A DNA stretch of 64,000 nucleotides, taken from NCBI RefSeq assembly GCF_022414535.1, contig NZ_JADWYM010000021.1, forward strand, positions 57,761 to 121,760. The letters are read 5' to 3'. Below the pieces are notes generated by a model. That model did no database searches. It worked only from the letters and a program-made list of their open reading frames with translations, and was not told the origin of the DNA. This stretch comes from Streptomyces sp. MUM 2J (lineage in GTDB: Bacteria > Actinomycetota > Actinomycetes > Streptomycetales > Streptomycetaceae). Positions 44,847 through 53,234 of the stretch are shown here, in pieces; positions within the stretch are counted from its first letter, which is position 1; every line of letters begins with the position of its first letter. Made by a program: the position numbers and the translations under genes.

Positions 44847-45310
44847 GGGGAAACCGTAGCGGCCGGCACCGACAGTCCGGGACGGCTGTGCACGGGTGGG
44901 CGGGCTCGCCCCGGCGCGCGCCGAGCGGCCTCGCGCCTCCGGTGGCCGCGGTGCTTCCGCCGGGCGCCGCGCTCTTGCCGGTTCCTCCACCTCGTCCGGC
45001 TCCCGCGCCCACGCCGATGCGTCCCGCCCCGCCGGTCCGCAGTCCGGCTGGTCCGGGGCCCGGCTGGTCCCCGGCCCGGTCCCGCCGTCTCCGGTGTTCC
45101 CGACGCGGCGAGCCCGCCCCGGCAGCGGTGACGAACGCTGCTGCGACCGCCGGGGCACCCTCGTGGGGGCCCGAGTATCGGCCACCCCGGCACGAACGAG
45201 CCACGGAAGGGGCCCCTGGTGTCCCCTATTGAGGGATCGTTTCACCCGTACGGGTTAAAACTGCTCAAGGTGGGAGTAGGGGCCTGCTTCCGACGCATAC
45301 GGTCGCACGG
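44847..45310. promoter_or_regulatory. Divergent region between radA and the sigma-BACON gene
   Basis: 464 bases without a supportable gene. A perfect palindrome ACCCGTACGGGT lies at 45244-45255, about 55 bases before the rightward start, and is followed by an AT-rich GTTAAAACTG. TACGGT (45298-45303) lies seven bases before the GTG at 45311, consistent with a leaderless message. The portion next to radA is uniformly GC-rich with no clear element. Confidence 0.45.
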
Positions 45311-47131
45311 GTGATGAGCAGCAGTCCGGAGACCACGCCCCGAACCACCGGCGCACACCGGGCGCACCGCGAGGCGCGCGACCGCACCGCGGCGCGCACG
45401 CTGGCGCAGCGTCCTCCCGCGCGCTACGAGCCGTACCTGGACGGTCTGTTCACCTACTGCCTGTCGGTGCTGTGCGACCACGAGGCGGCGACCACGGCCC
45501 TGGGCGACGTCCTCGCGCTCGCCGAGCGGCGTGGCCAGCGCGTCCCGGAGGCGGCCGGGGACCGTCGCGCCTGGCTGTACGCACTGGCCCGCTGGGCGTG
45601 CCTGCGCAAGCTGGCCGAGGCACGGCAGAGACACCGGACCGGGCACGCGGCGGGCCGGCACGCCCCCGGCAAGCGCCACGTCGCCGAGGAGAAGGCCGGC
45701 GCCGGGAATCGTCACGGCTCCGGGCGACAGCAACCCGCGACCCCGGCAGGCCCCGCCGTCTCGGCGGAGACGCAGCGGCAGCGGCGGCGCGAACTGGCGC
45801 TGCTGGCCTGGCCGGAAGCGGCCGGCACCACCCCCGAGCAGCGCGAGGCGCTGGAACTCGCCGTACGCCACCACCTCGCCGCCCACGAGGTCGCCGCGGT
45901 CCTCGGCATGGACCTGGCAGGCGCCCGCGAGCTACTGGCCTCCGCCGCCTGCGAGGTGGAGCGCACCCGCGCCGCGCTGGCCGTCGTGGAGACCGGCACG
46001 TGTCCCGGCGTCGCCCGCCTCACCGGCAACGGGCAGTTCGTGCTGAGCGGCACCGTGCGGCGCGAGCTCGTCCGGCATGTCGACGACTGCCCGCGCTGCC
46101 GCCGGACCGCCGAGCGCGCGATCCCCGGCCACTGGCCCGGCGCCACCGTCACCCCCGCCGCCCTCCCGGTCCTGGAGGCGCCCCGTGCGGCGCTGCACGG
46201 GGCGATGGCCCACCACCCGCGCGCGCGGGGCGCCGCCGCACCCCGCTTCGACCGGCGGGGCTTCCCGATGGACCCCAAGGATCGCGCCGCCCGCCGGGAC
46301 CGGCTCCGCGCGCGTGCCGTCACCACGACCGTCGTCGCCACGGTCGTCGCCGCGCCGGTACTCGCGCTCTGGGCCGCCCACCGGGGAGCCCCGCCCGGAG
46401 AGGGCCCCGACGACGGCTCGGCCAGGGCGGGCAGGGAGCACGGCTCCGGCAGCCTCGGCGGCGGGACGGCGGGGGGCGGGTACGAGAACGCCGGCAACGC
46501 CAGCACCAGATCCGGTGACCGTTCCACCGACGGCGATCGGCCGGACGTCTCGGTGAACGTCGTCAACGTCACCGGTGTCGGTACGGCGGGCACCGGGCAC
46601 CTCGACGTCTCGGCCGGCAGCAGCGGCGACACCACGTTCATCATCCTCACCGCCGCCGGGCCGGAGCCGCTGAGCTGGTCGGCGACGACCGGTGCCGGAT
46701 GGCTCTACCTGAGCCGGTCCTCGGGAACCCTCCAACCCGGCGAATCCCTGACGATCAAGGTCTACGTCGACCCTCTGCGCGAGCCCTCCGGGCACTGGAC
46801 CGCGCGCGTGGCGATCTCACCCGCCGGTGCCGTGGTCACCATCGACGGCTACGGCACCGCACCCGGTCCCCCCGACTCCGGCGGTGACCCCGCTCCCGGC
46901 CCGGATCCCGGTCCCGGCACGCCGGACGACCCGCCGTCCACGTCCGCACCGGCTCCGACGGCCACCTCCGCGCCCTCCGACCCGACGCCCGGCGACCCGG
47001 ACTCGTCCCCGACCCCGGGCACCGGCCCGGCCCCGGCGGACCCGACCCCTTCCCCCGACCCCACGAGCGCGTCGCCGCAGCCCGGCGACGGTGGTAACGG
47101 TGGCGGCGACCCGAGCCCGTCGACGTCGTAG
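45311..47131 (+). CDS. Predicted transmembrane fusion: ECF-sigma-like, zinc anti-sigma-like motif, membrane helix, BACON domain
   Basis: A 606-residue protein. Residues 38-108 resemble ECF sigma region 2 (RYEPYLDGLFTYCLSVL, RRAWLYALARWACLRKL). Residues 160-225 resemble region 4 (TPEQREALELAVRHHLAAHEV, AAVLGM) in pattern. Then comes HVDDCPRC (His256, Cys260, Cys263), the Hx3Cx2C signature of zinc anti-sigma factors. A membrane helix lies at about 336-357. Outside the cell are a Gly/Ser linker, a BACON-type beta-sandwich (about 412-518) and a long Pro/Thr/Ser tail. The regions are degenerate, so sigma activity is inferred, not shown. The 4 intracellular modules and one sensor-like outer domain suggest a one-protein signalling device. 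Confidence 0.75.
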   Translation: MMSSSPETTPRTTGAHRAHREARDRTAARTLAQRPPARYEPYLDGLFTYCLSVLCDHEAATTALGDVLALAERRGQRVPEAAGDRRAWLYALARWACLRKLAEARQRHRTGHAAGRHAPGKRHVAEEKAGAGNRHGSGRQQPATPAGPAVSAETQRQRRRELALLAWPEAAGTTPEQREALELAVRHHLAAHEVAAVLGMDLAGARELLASAACEVERTRAALAVVETGTCPGVARLTGNGQFVLSGTVRRELVRHVDDCPRCRRTAERAIPGHWPGATVTPAALPVLEAPRAALHGAMAHHPRARGAAAPRFDRRGFPMDPKDRAARRDRLRARAVTTTVVATVVAAPVLALWAAHRGAPPGEGPDDGSARAGREHGSGSLGGGTAGGGYENAGNASTRSGDRSTDGDRPDVSVNVVNVTGVGTAGTGHLDVSAGSSGDTTFIILTAAGPEPLSWSATTGAGWLYLSRSSGTLQPGESLTIKVYVDPLREPSGHWTARVAISPAGAVVTIDGYGTAPGPPDSGGDPAPGPDPGPGTPDDPPSTSAPAPTATSAPSDPTPGDPDSSPTPGTGPAPADPTPSPDPTSASPQPGDGGNGGGDPSPSTS

Positions 47132-47145
47132 TGGGCCGTTCCCGG

Positions 47146-48120
47146 TCAGCCCGCCGGACCGGCCGGGCCCGCCGGATCGGTCGCGCCGGCCGGATCCGCA
47201 GGATGAGGGGCCAGCAGCGGCAGCCGCGACGCCAGCCGTTCCTCGCACAGCTCGACCAGCCGGTCGTAGCCGGCCTTGCCCATCAGCTCGGTCAGCTCCG
47301 CCCGGTACGAGACGTAGACGGGGTCGCCCGCGCCGTGCGCCGATGTCGCCGAGGTGCACCACCAGTGCAGGTCGTGGCCGCCCGGACCCCAGCCCCGGCG
47401 GTCGTACTCGCCGATCGACACCTGCAGTACGCGCGTGTCGTCCGGTCGTTCGATCCAGTCGAAAGTGCGGCGGACCGGCAGCTGCCAGCAGACGTCGGGC
47501 TTGGTCTCCAGGGGCTCCCGGCCCTCACGCAGGGCCAGGATGTGCAGCGAGCAGCCCGCCCCGCCGGCGAAACCGGGCCGGTTCTGGAAGATGCAGGACC
47601 CCTGGTGGGGGCGGGTCTGCCGCTCGCCGTCCTCGTCCTTCGACACCCAGCCGTTCCTCGTGCCCTCGGCATGGTGCTGCCAGATGTCCGGCGTGAGCCT
47701 CGCCACATGCTCGGCGACCCGCTTCTCGTCGTCCTCGTCGGAGAAATGGGCGCCCAGCGAGCAGCAGCCGTCGTCCGCGCGGCCCGCCTGGATGCCGTGG
47801 CAGCCGCTGCCGAAGATGCAGTTCCAGCGAGAGGTCAGCCATGTCAGATCGCAGCGGAAGACCTGCTCGTCGTCGGCCGGATCAGGGAACTCCACCCATG
47901 CGCGGGCGAAGTCCAGCCCCTTCTCGTCGGCCTCCCGGGCCTTCCTCGACTTCCTGGCCGCCTTCGTCTGGAAAGGAACCATGGAGGACGAAGGAACCCC
48001 GGAGGGCACGGCCGCCGGGGCCGTCCCGGATGTCCCGGCCGGACCCGCCGATTCGGGCGTCCTGGCCTTCTTGGGCGTCTTGGGCGCTTTTTCGTCCTTC
48101 GCCTTTTTCGTCTTTGGCAC
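47146..48120 (-). CDS. Cys-rich conserved hypothetical protein
   Basis: A 324-residue protein with a Lys/Pro/Ala-rich N-terminal 70 residues and a Cys-rich core. The cysteines are in FRCDLTW, WNCIFGSGCHGI, DGCCSLG, GSCIFQ, AGCSLH, DVCWQL and WWCTSA. The spacing suggests a metal site, perhaps like the YkgJ/DUF3109 zinc- or iron-binding proteins, but I cannot assign it. The start is GTG 48120, six bases after TACCCT with no ribosome site; an ATG at 48162 is less likely. It is convergent with the sigma-BACON gene, stops 14 bases apart. Confidence 0.75.
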   Translation of the reverse strand: MPKTKKAKDEKAPKTPKKARTPESAGPAGTSGTAPAAVPSGVPSSSMVPFQTKAARKSRKAREADEKGLDFARAWVEFPDPADDEQVFRCDLTWLTSRWNCIFGSGCHGIQAGRADDGCCSLGAHFSDEDDEKRVAEHVARLTPDIWQHHAEGTRNGWVSKDEDGERQTRPHQGSCIFQNRPGFAGGAGCSLHILALREGREPLETKPDVCWQLPVRRTFDWIERPDDTRVLQVSIGEYDRRGWGPGGHDLHWWCTSATSAHGAGDPVYVSYRAELTELMGKAGYDRLVELCEERLASRLPLLAPHPADPAGATDPAGPAGPAG

Positions 48121-48203
48121 GCGACCAGGGTATGCCCCCCGTGCTTCGTCCCGGCCCCGCACAGGTGGCTGAGGACAGCGCCGCTGGCAGTAGCGTTCCC
48201 TAC

Positions 48204-49136
48204 ATGAGACTCGGTGTCCTCGACGTGGGATCGAACACGGTGCATCTGCTGGTGGTGGATGCGCACCCAGGCGCGCGCCCGCTGCCCGCGCACTCGCACA
48301 AGGCGGAGTTGCGCCTTGCCCAACTCCTCGACGAGGGCGGTGCGATCGACTCGGAGGGGGTCGACAGACTCGTCGGCGTCGTCAAGGACGCACTTCAGGC
48401 CGCGGAGGACAAGGGCGTCGAGGACCTGCTGCCGTTCGCCACCTCCGCCGTGCGCGAGGCCGGCAACGCCGACGACGTCCTCGCGCGCGTGCAGGCCGAG
48501 ACCGGGGTCGAGCTGCAGGTCCTCACCGGCGAGGAGGAGGCCCGTCTCACCTTCCTCGCCGCGCGCCGCTGGTTCGGCTGGTCGGCCGGGAAGCTGCTGG
48601 TCCTCGACATCGGCGGGGGCTCCCTGGAGATCGCCTACGGTATCGACGAGGAGCCCGACGCGGCCGTCTCCCTGCCGCTCGGCGCCGGGCGTCTCACCGC
48701 GGCCTGGCTGCCCGGCGACCCGCCCGAACCCGAGGCCGTACGGTCCCTGCGCCGCCACGTCCGCGCGCAGATCGCCCGCACGGTCGGCGAGTTCAGCCGC
48801 TTCGGCGCCCCCGACCACGTGGTCGCCACCTCCAAGACCTTCAAGCAGCTCGCCCGCATCGCCGGTGCCGCCCGCTCCGCCGACGGCCTGTACGTGCAGC
48901 GCGAACTGAAGCGGGAGTCCCTGGAGGCCTGGGTCCCCAGGCTGGCCGCCATGACGGCCGACCAGCGGGGCGATCTGCCCGGCGTCTCCGAGGGCCGGGC
49001 CGGCCAGCTCCTGGCCGGCGCCCTGGTGGCCGAGGGCGCGATGGACCTGTTCGGTGTGGAGAACCTGGAGATCTGCCCGTGGGCCCTGCGCGAGGGCGTG
49101 ATCCTGCGGCGCCTGGACCACATGGGATCGGCGTAG
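48204..49136 (+). CDS. Ppx/GppA family exopolyphosphatase / guanosine pentaphosphatase
   Basis: A 310-residue ASKHA-fold phosphatase, the short actinobacterial form without the C-terminal HD domain. Motifs are LDVGSNTVHLLV (6-17), TSAVREAGN, the catalytic Glu region LTGEEEARLTF, and LDIGGGSLEI. It hydrolyses polyphosphate and/or the pppGpp gamma phosphate; which one cannot be told from sequence. The ATG at 48204 lies seven bases after TAGCGT without a ribosome site. It is divergent from the Cys-rich gene with 83 bases between starts. Confidence 0.9.
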   Translation: MRLGVLDVGSNTVHLLVVDAHPGARPLPAHSHKAELRLAQLLDEGGAIDSEGVDRLVGVVKDALQAAEDKGVEDLLPFATSAVREAGNADDVLARVQAETGVELQVLTGEEEARLTFLAARRWFGWSAGKLLVLDIGGGSLEIAYGIDEEPDAAVSLPLGAGRLTAAWLPGDPPEPEAVRSLRRHVRAQIARTVGEFSRFGAPDHVVATSKTFKQLARIAGAARSADGLYVQRELKRESLEAWVPRLAAMTADQRGDLPGVSEGRAGQLLAGALVAEGAMDLFGVENLEICPWALREGVILRRLDHMGSA

Positions 49137-49197
49137 GGCTTCCGGGCGAGCCGGTGGATCTTCCGGCCGACGCCGTCCGGGCGACCGGGCGGCTGCG

Positions 49198-49215
49198 CAC
49201 CCGGACGTCCGGGTG
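49198..49215. repeat. Perfect 18-bp palindrome downstream of ppx
   Basis: CACCCGGACGTCCGGGTG reads the same on both strands. It lies between the Ppx/GppA stop and a long-stem hairpin. It could be a protein-binding site or part of the termination region. Confidence 0.6.
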
Positions 49216-49291
49216 ACCGGCCGGCGGGCCCGCGCGGGGACGCCCGCAGTCGTCGCGTGGGTGCCCGCCATCGTGGCCCGGAGCCGCCCTA

Positions 49292-49342
49292 CGGATGCCG
49301 GGGGCCGCCGCCCGGCACCGGGACCACGGCCCCCGGCATCCG
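49292..49342 (+). terminator. Long-stem hairpin between ppx and the isomerase gene
   Basis: A perfect 15-bp stem (CGGATGCCGGGGGCC at 49292-49306, complement at 49328-49342) encloses 21 bases that can form a small inner stem. It lies about 155 bases after the Ppx/GppA stop and 72 bases before the next start. TAACCT (49401-49406) then provides the -10 of the following gene. Confidence 0.6.
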
Positions 49343-49413
49343 TGTATGGCGCTCACCACAACGGCCAACAGACGCCCGGACCCATCCGTACCGCACCCCG
49401 TAACCTGTCCCCC

Positions 49414-50238
49414 ATGGCAGAGCCAGTCGTGCGTATCCCGGATGCGAAGGTCGCCCTGTCGACGGCCTCCGTCTACCCGGAGTCGACGGCGACGGCCTTC
49501 GAGATCGCCGCACGCCTCGGCTACGACGGCGTCGAGATCATGGTGTGGACCGACCCGGTCAGCCAGGACATCGAGGCGCTGCGCCGGCTCAGCGACTACC
49601 ACCGCATCCCGATTCTCGCGGTCCACGCCCCCTGCCTGCTCATCACGCAGCGGGTGTGGTCCACCGACCCCTGGACCAAGCTCCGGCGCGCCCGCTCGGC
49701 GGCCGAGAAGCTGGGGGCGACCACGGTCGTCGTCCACCCGCCGTTCCGCTGGCAGCGGCAGTACGCGCGCGACTTCGTCGCCGGGATCTGGCGGATGGCG
49801 GACGAGACGGATGTGCGGTTCGCCGTCGAGAACATGTACCCCTGGCGCTACCGCGATCGTGAGATGCTCGCCTACGCCCCCGACTGGGACGTGACGAAGG
49901 ACGACTACCGCCACTTCACGATCGATCTCAGCCACACGGCCACGGCCCGTACGGACGCGATCCACATGATCGACCGCATGGGCGACCGGCTCGGCCATGT
50001 CCACCTCGCCGACGGCCGGGGCTCGGCCAAGGACGAGCACCTCGTGCCCGGCCGCGGCACCCAGCCCTGCGCCGAGGTGCTGGAGCGCCTCGCGCTGACC
50101 GGCTTCGACGGCCACGTGGTGATCGAGGTCAACACACGGAGGGCGATGTCCAGCGCGGAGCGCGAGGCCGACCTGGCCGAGGCACTGGCGTACACGCGCC
50201 TGCACCTGGCCTCCGCGGTGAAGGTGCCGCGGCGATGA
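49414..50238 (+). CDS. Sugar phosphate isomerase/epimerase (AP endonuclease 2 family TIM barrel)
   Basis: A 274-residue xylose isomerase-like TIM barrel. Metal-site residues of the fold are visible as VHAPC, VVHPPF, AVENMYP, IDLSHTA, VHLADGRG and VIEVN. The substrate is unknown; members act on inositol intermediates, hydroxypyruvate or other keto sugars. The ATG at 49414 lies seven bases after TAACCT with no ribosome site. It overlaps the tetR-family gene by four bases (ATGA), so the two are co-expressed. Confidence 0.87.
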   Translation: MAEPVVRIPDAKVALSTASVYPESTATAFEIAARLGYDGVEIMVWTDPVSQDIEALRRLSDYHRIPILAVHAPCLLITQRVWSTDPWTKLRRARSAAEKLGATTVVVHPPFRWQRQYARDFVAGIWRMADETDVRFAVENMYPWRYRDREMLAYAPDWDVTKDDYRHFTIDLSHTATARTDAIHMIDRMGDRLGHVHLADGRGSAKDEHLVPGRGTQPCAEVLERLALTGFDGHVVIEVNTRRAMSSAEREADLAEALAYTRLHLASAVKVPRR

Positions 50239-50858
50239 GCGGCATCGGCGCCCGCCGGCGTGGTCGCCCCCCGCGTACGGAGTCGGCGGACACCCGCGAT
50301 CGTATTCTGGCCGCCGCCCGTGCGGAGTTCTCCGAACGGGGCTACGAGAAGACGTCCGTGCGGGGGATCGCGAAGGCAGCCGGCGTCGACTCGGCCCTGG
50401 TGCACCACTACTTCGGCACCAAGGAGCAGGTGTTCGAGGCCGCCGTGGAAGTGGCCTTCGCGCCCGCCCTCAAGATCCGTGACTCCGTTCTCGACGGTCC
50501 GCTCGACGCGGTCGGCGAGCGCATGACCCGCACCATCGTCGGCCTCTGGGAGAACCCGGTGACGCGGACGCCGCTCCTGGCGATCGTCCGCTCGGCCGTC
50601 GACAACGAGACCGCCGCCGCCGTCTTCCGCCGCCTGGTCTCCGCCCAGCTGCTGCGCCGTATCGCGGGGGAGCTCGACGCCCCGGACGCGGAGCTGCGCG
50701 CCGAACTGGCGGCGGCACAGCTCGTGGGTCTCGCCATGCTCCGGTACGTGATCAAGGTGGAGCCGCTGGCGTCGGCGGACGCCGAGCACGTCATCGCACG
50801 GGTGGCCCCGGTGGTCCAGGGCCACCTGACGGGCCGGACGGGCGCGACGGGCCCCTGA
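50235..50858 (+). CDS. TetR family transcriptional regulator
   Basis: A 207-residue regulator with the DNA-binding domain at about 19-65 (TRDRILAAARAEFSERGY, TSVRGIAKAAGVDSALVHHYFGT) preceded by an Arg-rich arm with RRRGRPP. The C-terminal ligand domain resembles the group annotated TetR_C_17-like, common in actinobacteria. It is coupled to the isomerase gene upstream and followed by ilvD after 275 bases. A GC-rich inverted repeat around 50856-50876 may terminate it. Target and ligand unknown. Confidence 0.9.
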   Translation: MSGIGARRRGRPPRTESADTRDRILAAARAEFSERGYEKTSVRGIAKAAGVDSALVHHYFGTKEQVFEAAVEVAFAPALKIRDSVLDGPLDAVGERMTRTIVGLWENPVTRTPLLAIVRSAVDNETAAAVFRRLVSAQLLRRIAGELDAPDAELRAELAAAQLVGLAMLRYVIKVEPLASADAEHVIARVAPVVQGHLTGRTGATGP

Positions 50859-51074
50859 AGGGGCGGCCCGCCCCTGCGGGGGATCCCAGGGTGGCCGTCG
50901 GGGCCCCGCCCCCTGGGGGCGCCGAGGGGTGCACGGGGTGTTCCGGGCGTCCCCGGTGCCCCGGGCAAGCCGCCGGACCTGGGGAGGCACGAGACGTTCG
51001 TCCCGAATTCCGGACACCGCGTCCCGCCCACTGGATGACCGGCGTACGCTCGGTAGCAGCCAGAACTCTCTGAT

Positions 51075-51109
51075 CGTCAGCGGCCGGGACCTCCCGGCCG
51101 TCCCTGACG
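51075..51109 (+). promoter_or_regulatory. Strong hairpin in the ilvD 5' leader
   Basis: CGTCAG (51075-51080) pairs with CTGACG (51104-51109), and within it CGGCCGGGA (51081-51089) pairs with TCCCGGCCG (51092-51100), leaving a 3-base bulge. It ends about 25 bases before the ilvD start, close to its ribosome site (CGAGGAG). It has no T-run and could influence translation or mRNA stability. Confidence 0.5.
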
Positions 51110-51133
51110 CAGACTCTCGAGGAGCGAGCGACG

Positions 51134-52987
51134 ATGCCCGAGCTGAGGTCCCGCACAGTCACCCACGGCCGCAACATGGCGGGCGCCCGTGCCCTGATGC
51201 GCGCCTCCGGTGTACCCGGTGCGGACATCGGCCGGAAGCCGGTCATCGCGGTCGCCAACAGCTTCACCGAGTTCGTCCCCGGCCACACCCACCTCCAGCC
51301 GGTCGGCCGCATCGTCAGCGAGGCGATCAGGGAGGCCGGCGGCATCCCGCGCGAGTTCAACACGATCGCCGTCGACGACGGCATCGCGATGGGCCACGGC
51401 GGCATGCTCTACAGCCTGCCGTCCCGGGACCTGATCGCGGACTCGGTCGAGTACATGGTCGAGGCGCACTGCGCCGACGCCCTCGTCTGCATCTCCAACT
51501 GCGACAAGATCACCCCCGGCATGCTGAACGCCGCTCTGCGGCTCAACATCCCGGCGGTGTTCGTCTCCGGCGGCCCGATGGAGTCCGGCCGCGCGACCCT
51601 CGTCGACGGCACGGTCCGCACGCTCGACCTGGTCGACGCGATCTCCGACGCCGTGAACGACAAGATCTCCGACGAGGACATCCTCCGTATCGAGGAGAAC
51701 GCCTGCCCGACCTGCGGTTCCTGCTCCGGCATGTTCACCGCCAACTCGATGAACTGCCTGACCGAGGCGATCGGCCTCTCCCTGCCCGGCAACGGCTCGG
51801 TCCTCGCCACCCACACCGCGCGCAGGCAGCTGTACGTCGACGCGGCCCGCACGGTGATGGACCTGACCCGCCGCTACTACGAGCAGGACGACGACAGCGT
51901 GCTGCCCCGCTCCGTCGCCACCTTCCCGGCGTTCGAGAACGCGATGGCGCTGGACATCGCCATGGGCGGCTCCACCAACACGATCCTGCACCTGCTGGCC
52001 GCCGCCCAGGAGGCGGGCGTCCCGTTCGGCCTGGACGAGATCGACCAGGTCTCCCGGCGGGTGCCCTGCCTGGCCAAGGTGGCGCCGAACGTCGGCAGGA
52101 ACCGCACCTACTACATGGAGGACGTGCACCGGGCCGGCGGTATCCCCGCCCTGCTCGGCGAGCTGCACCGGGCCGGCCTGCTCAACGAGGACGTCCACGC
52201 GGTCCACAGCCCCTCCCTGGCCGACTGGCTGAAGACCTGGGACGTCCGGGGCGGCTCCCCGTCCCCGGAGGCCCTGGAGCTCTGGCACGCGGCCCCCGGC
52301 TGTGTGCGTTCCGCCGACGCCTTCTCGCAGTCCGAGCGGTGGGAGTCGCTGGACCAGGACGCGGAGAGCGGCTGCATCCGCAGCGCCGAGCACGCCTACT
52401 CCAGGGACGGTGGCCTGGCGGTGCTCAAGGGCAACCTGGCGGCCGACGGCTGCGTGGTGAAGACCGCCGGCGTCGACGAGTCGATCTGGACGTTCGAGGG
52501 CCCCGCGGTCGTCTGCGAGTCGCAGGAGGAGGCCGTCGAGAAGATCCTGGCGCAGCAGGTCGCGGAGGGCGACGTGGTGGTCATCCGCTACGAGGGCCCG
52601 AAGGGCGGCCCGGGCATGCAGGAGATGCTCTACCCGACCTCGTACCTCAAGGGCCGCGGCCTGGGCAAGGCGTGCGCCCTCATCACCGACGGCCGCTTCT
52701 CCGGCGGCACCTCGGGCCTGTCCATCGGCCATGCCTCCCCCGAGGCGGCGTCCGGTGGCACGATCGCCCTCGTCGAGGACGGCGATCGCATCCGGATCGA
52801 CATCCCCGCCCGCTCCATCGAGCTTCTCGTCGACGACGCGGAACTGACGCGCCGCGAACAGGCACTGAACGGCGCGTACGTCCCCAAGCACCGTGAACGC
52901 AAGGTCTCGGCCGCGCTGCGGGCCTACGCCGCCATGGCCACGAGCGCCGACAAGGGTGCCGTCCGGGACGTGTCCAAGCTGGGCTGA
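51134..52987 (+). CDS. ilvD: Dihydroxy-acid dehydratase IlvD
   Basis: Iron-sulfur dehydratase for the third common step of isoleucine, valine and leucine synthesis. The 617-residue length matches the E. coli type. Cluster-region cysteines are in ISNCDKITPG (Cys123) and ACPTCGSCSGMFTAN (Cys191, Cys194, Cys197). Other landmarks are ALDIAMGGSTNT, GRFSGGTSGLSIGHASPEAA and the substrate segment GPKGGPGMQEML. The ATG at 51134 has a CGAGGAG site. The gene stands alone, away from other ilv genes, which is normal in Streptomyces. Confidence 0.96.
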   Translation: MPELRSRTVTHGRNMAGARALMRASGVPGADIGRKPVIAVANSFTEFVPGHTHLQPVGRIVSEAIREAGGIPREFNTIAVDDGIAMGHGGMLYSLPSRDLIADSVEYMVEAHCADALVCISNCDKITPGMLNAALRLNIPAVFVSGGPMESGRATLVDGTVRTLDLVDAISDAVNDKISDEDILRIEENACPTCGSCSGMFTANSMNCLTEAIGLSLPGNGSVLATHTARRQLYVDAARTVMDLTRRYYEQDDDSVLPRSVATFPAFENAMALDIAMGGSTNTILHLLAAAQEAGVPFGLDEIDQVSRRVPCLAKVAPNVGRNRTYYMEDVHRAGGIPALLGELHRAGLLNEDVHAVHSPSLADWLKTWDVRGGSPSPEALELWHAAPGCVRSADAFSQSERWESLDQDAESGCIRSAEHAYSRDGGLAVLKGNLAADGCVVKTAGVDESIWTFEGPAVVCESQEEAVEKILAQQVAEGDVVVIRYEGPKGGPGMQEMLYPTSYLKGRGLGKACALITDGRFSGGTSGLSIGHASPEAASGGTIALVEDGDRIRIDIPARSIELLVDDAELTRREQALNGAYVPKHRERKVSAALRAYAAMATSADKGAVRDVSKLG

Positions 52988-53234
52988 GCCGCCGCCCGTC
53001 CCGCGTGCGGGGCGGCCTCCACCGCTGCCGGTCCCGCATACGGGCCGGTCGTGGCGCCGTTCCGCCCCGCGCGCCCGCGCGGTCTCTCCCGCGGGACCCC
53101 ACTCTCGCGGCGCCCGCGCGGCGCGTGGGGCCGCCCATCGGCCGGAGGCCGAGCCGGGGTGCCGGGGCTCAGATCCTCCCTCCTCGGGTTCCCGTCCGCG
53201 GTTCGACACCGCCGCCGGGTCGCCATGCCGCCGG

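Noticed and set aside
44847..45245. N-terminal extension of radA
   Set aside because: The frame is open, but the added residues are Arg/Pro-rich with no similarity to RadA. The conserved RadA start with its zinc finger begins at 44846.
51035..51073. Possible ilvD leader peptide MTGVRSVAARTL
   Set aside because: It has only two Val and one Leu codon, no terminator/antiterminator pair and no ribosome site. Codons overlap TACGCT, which looks more like a -10 element.
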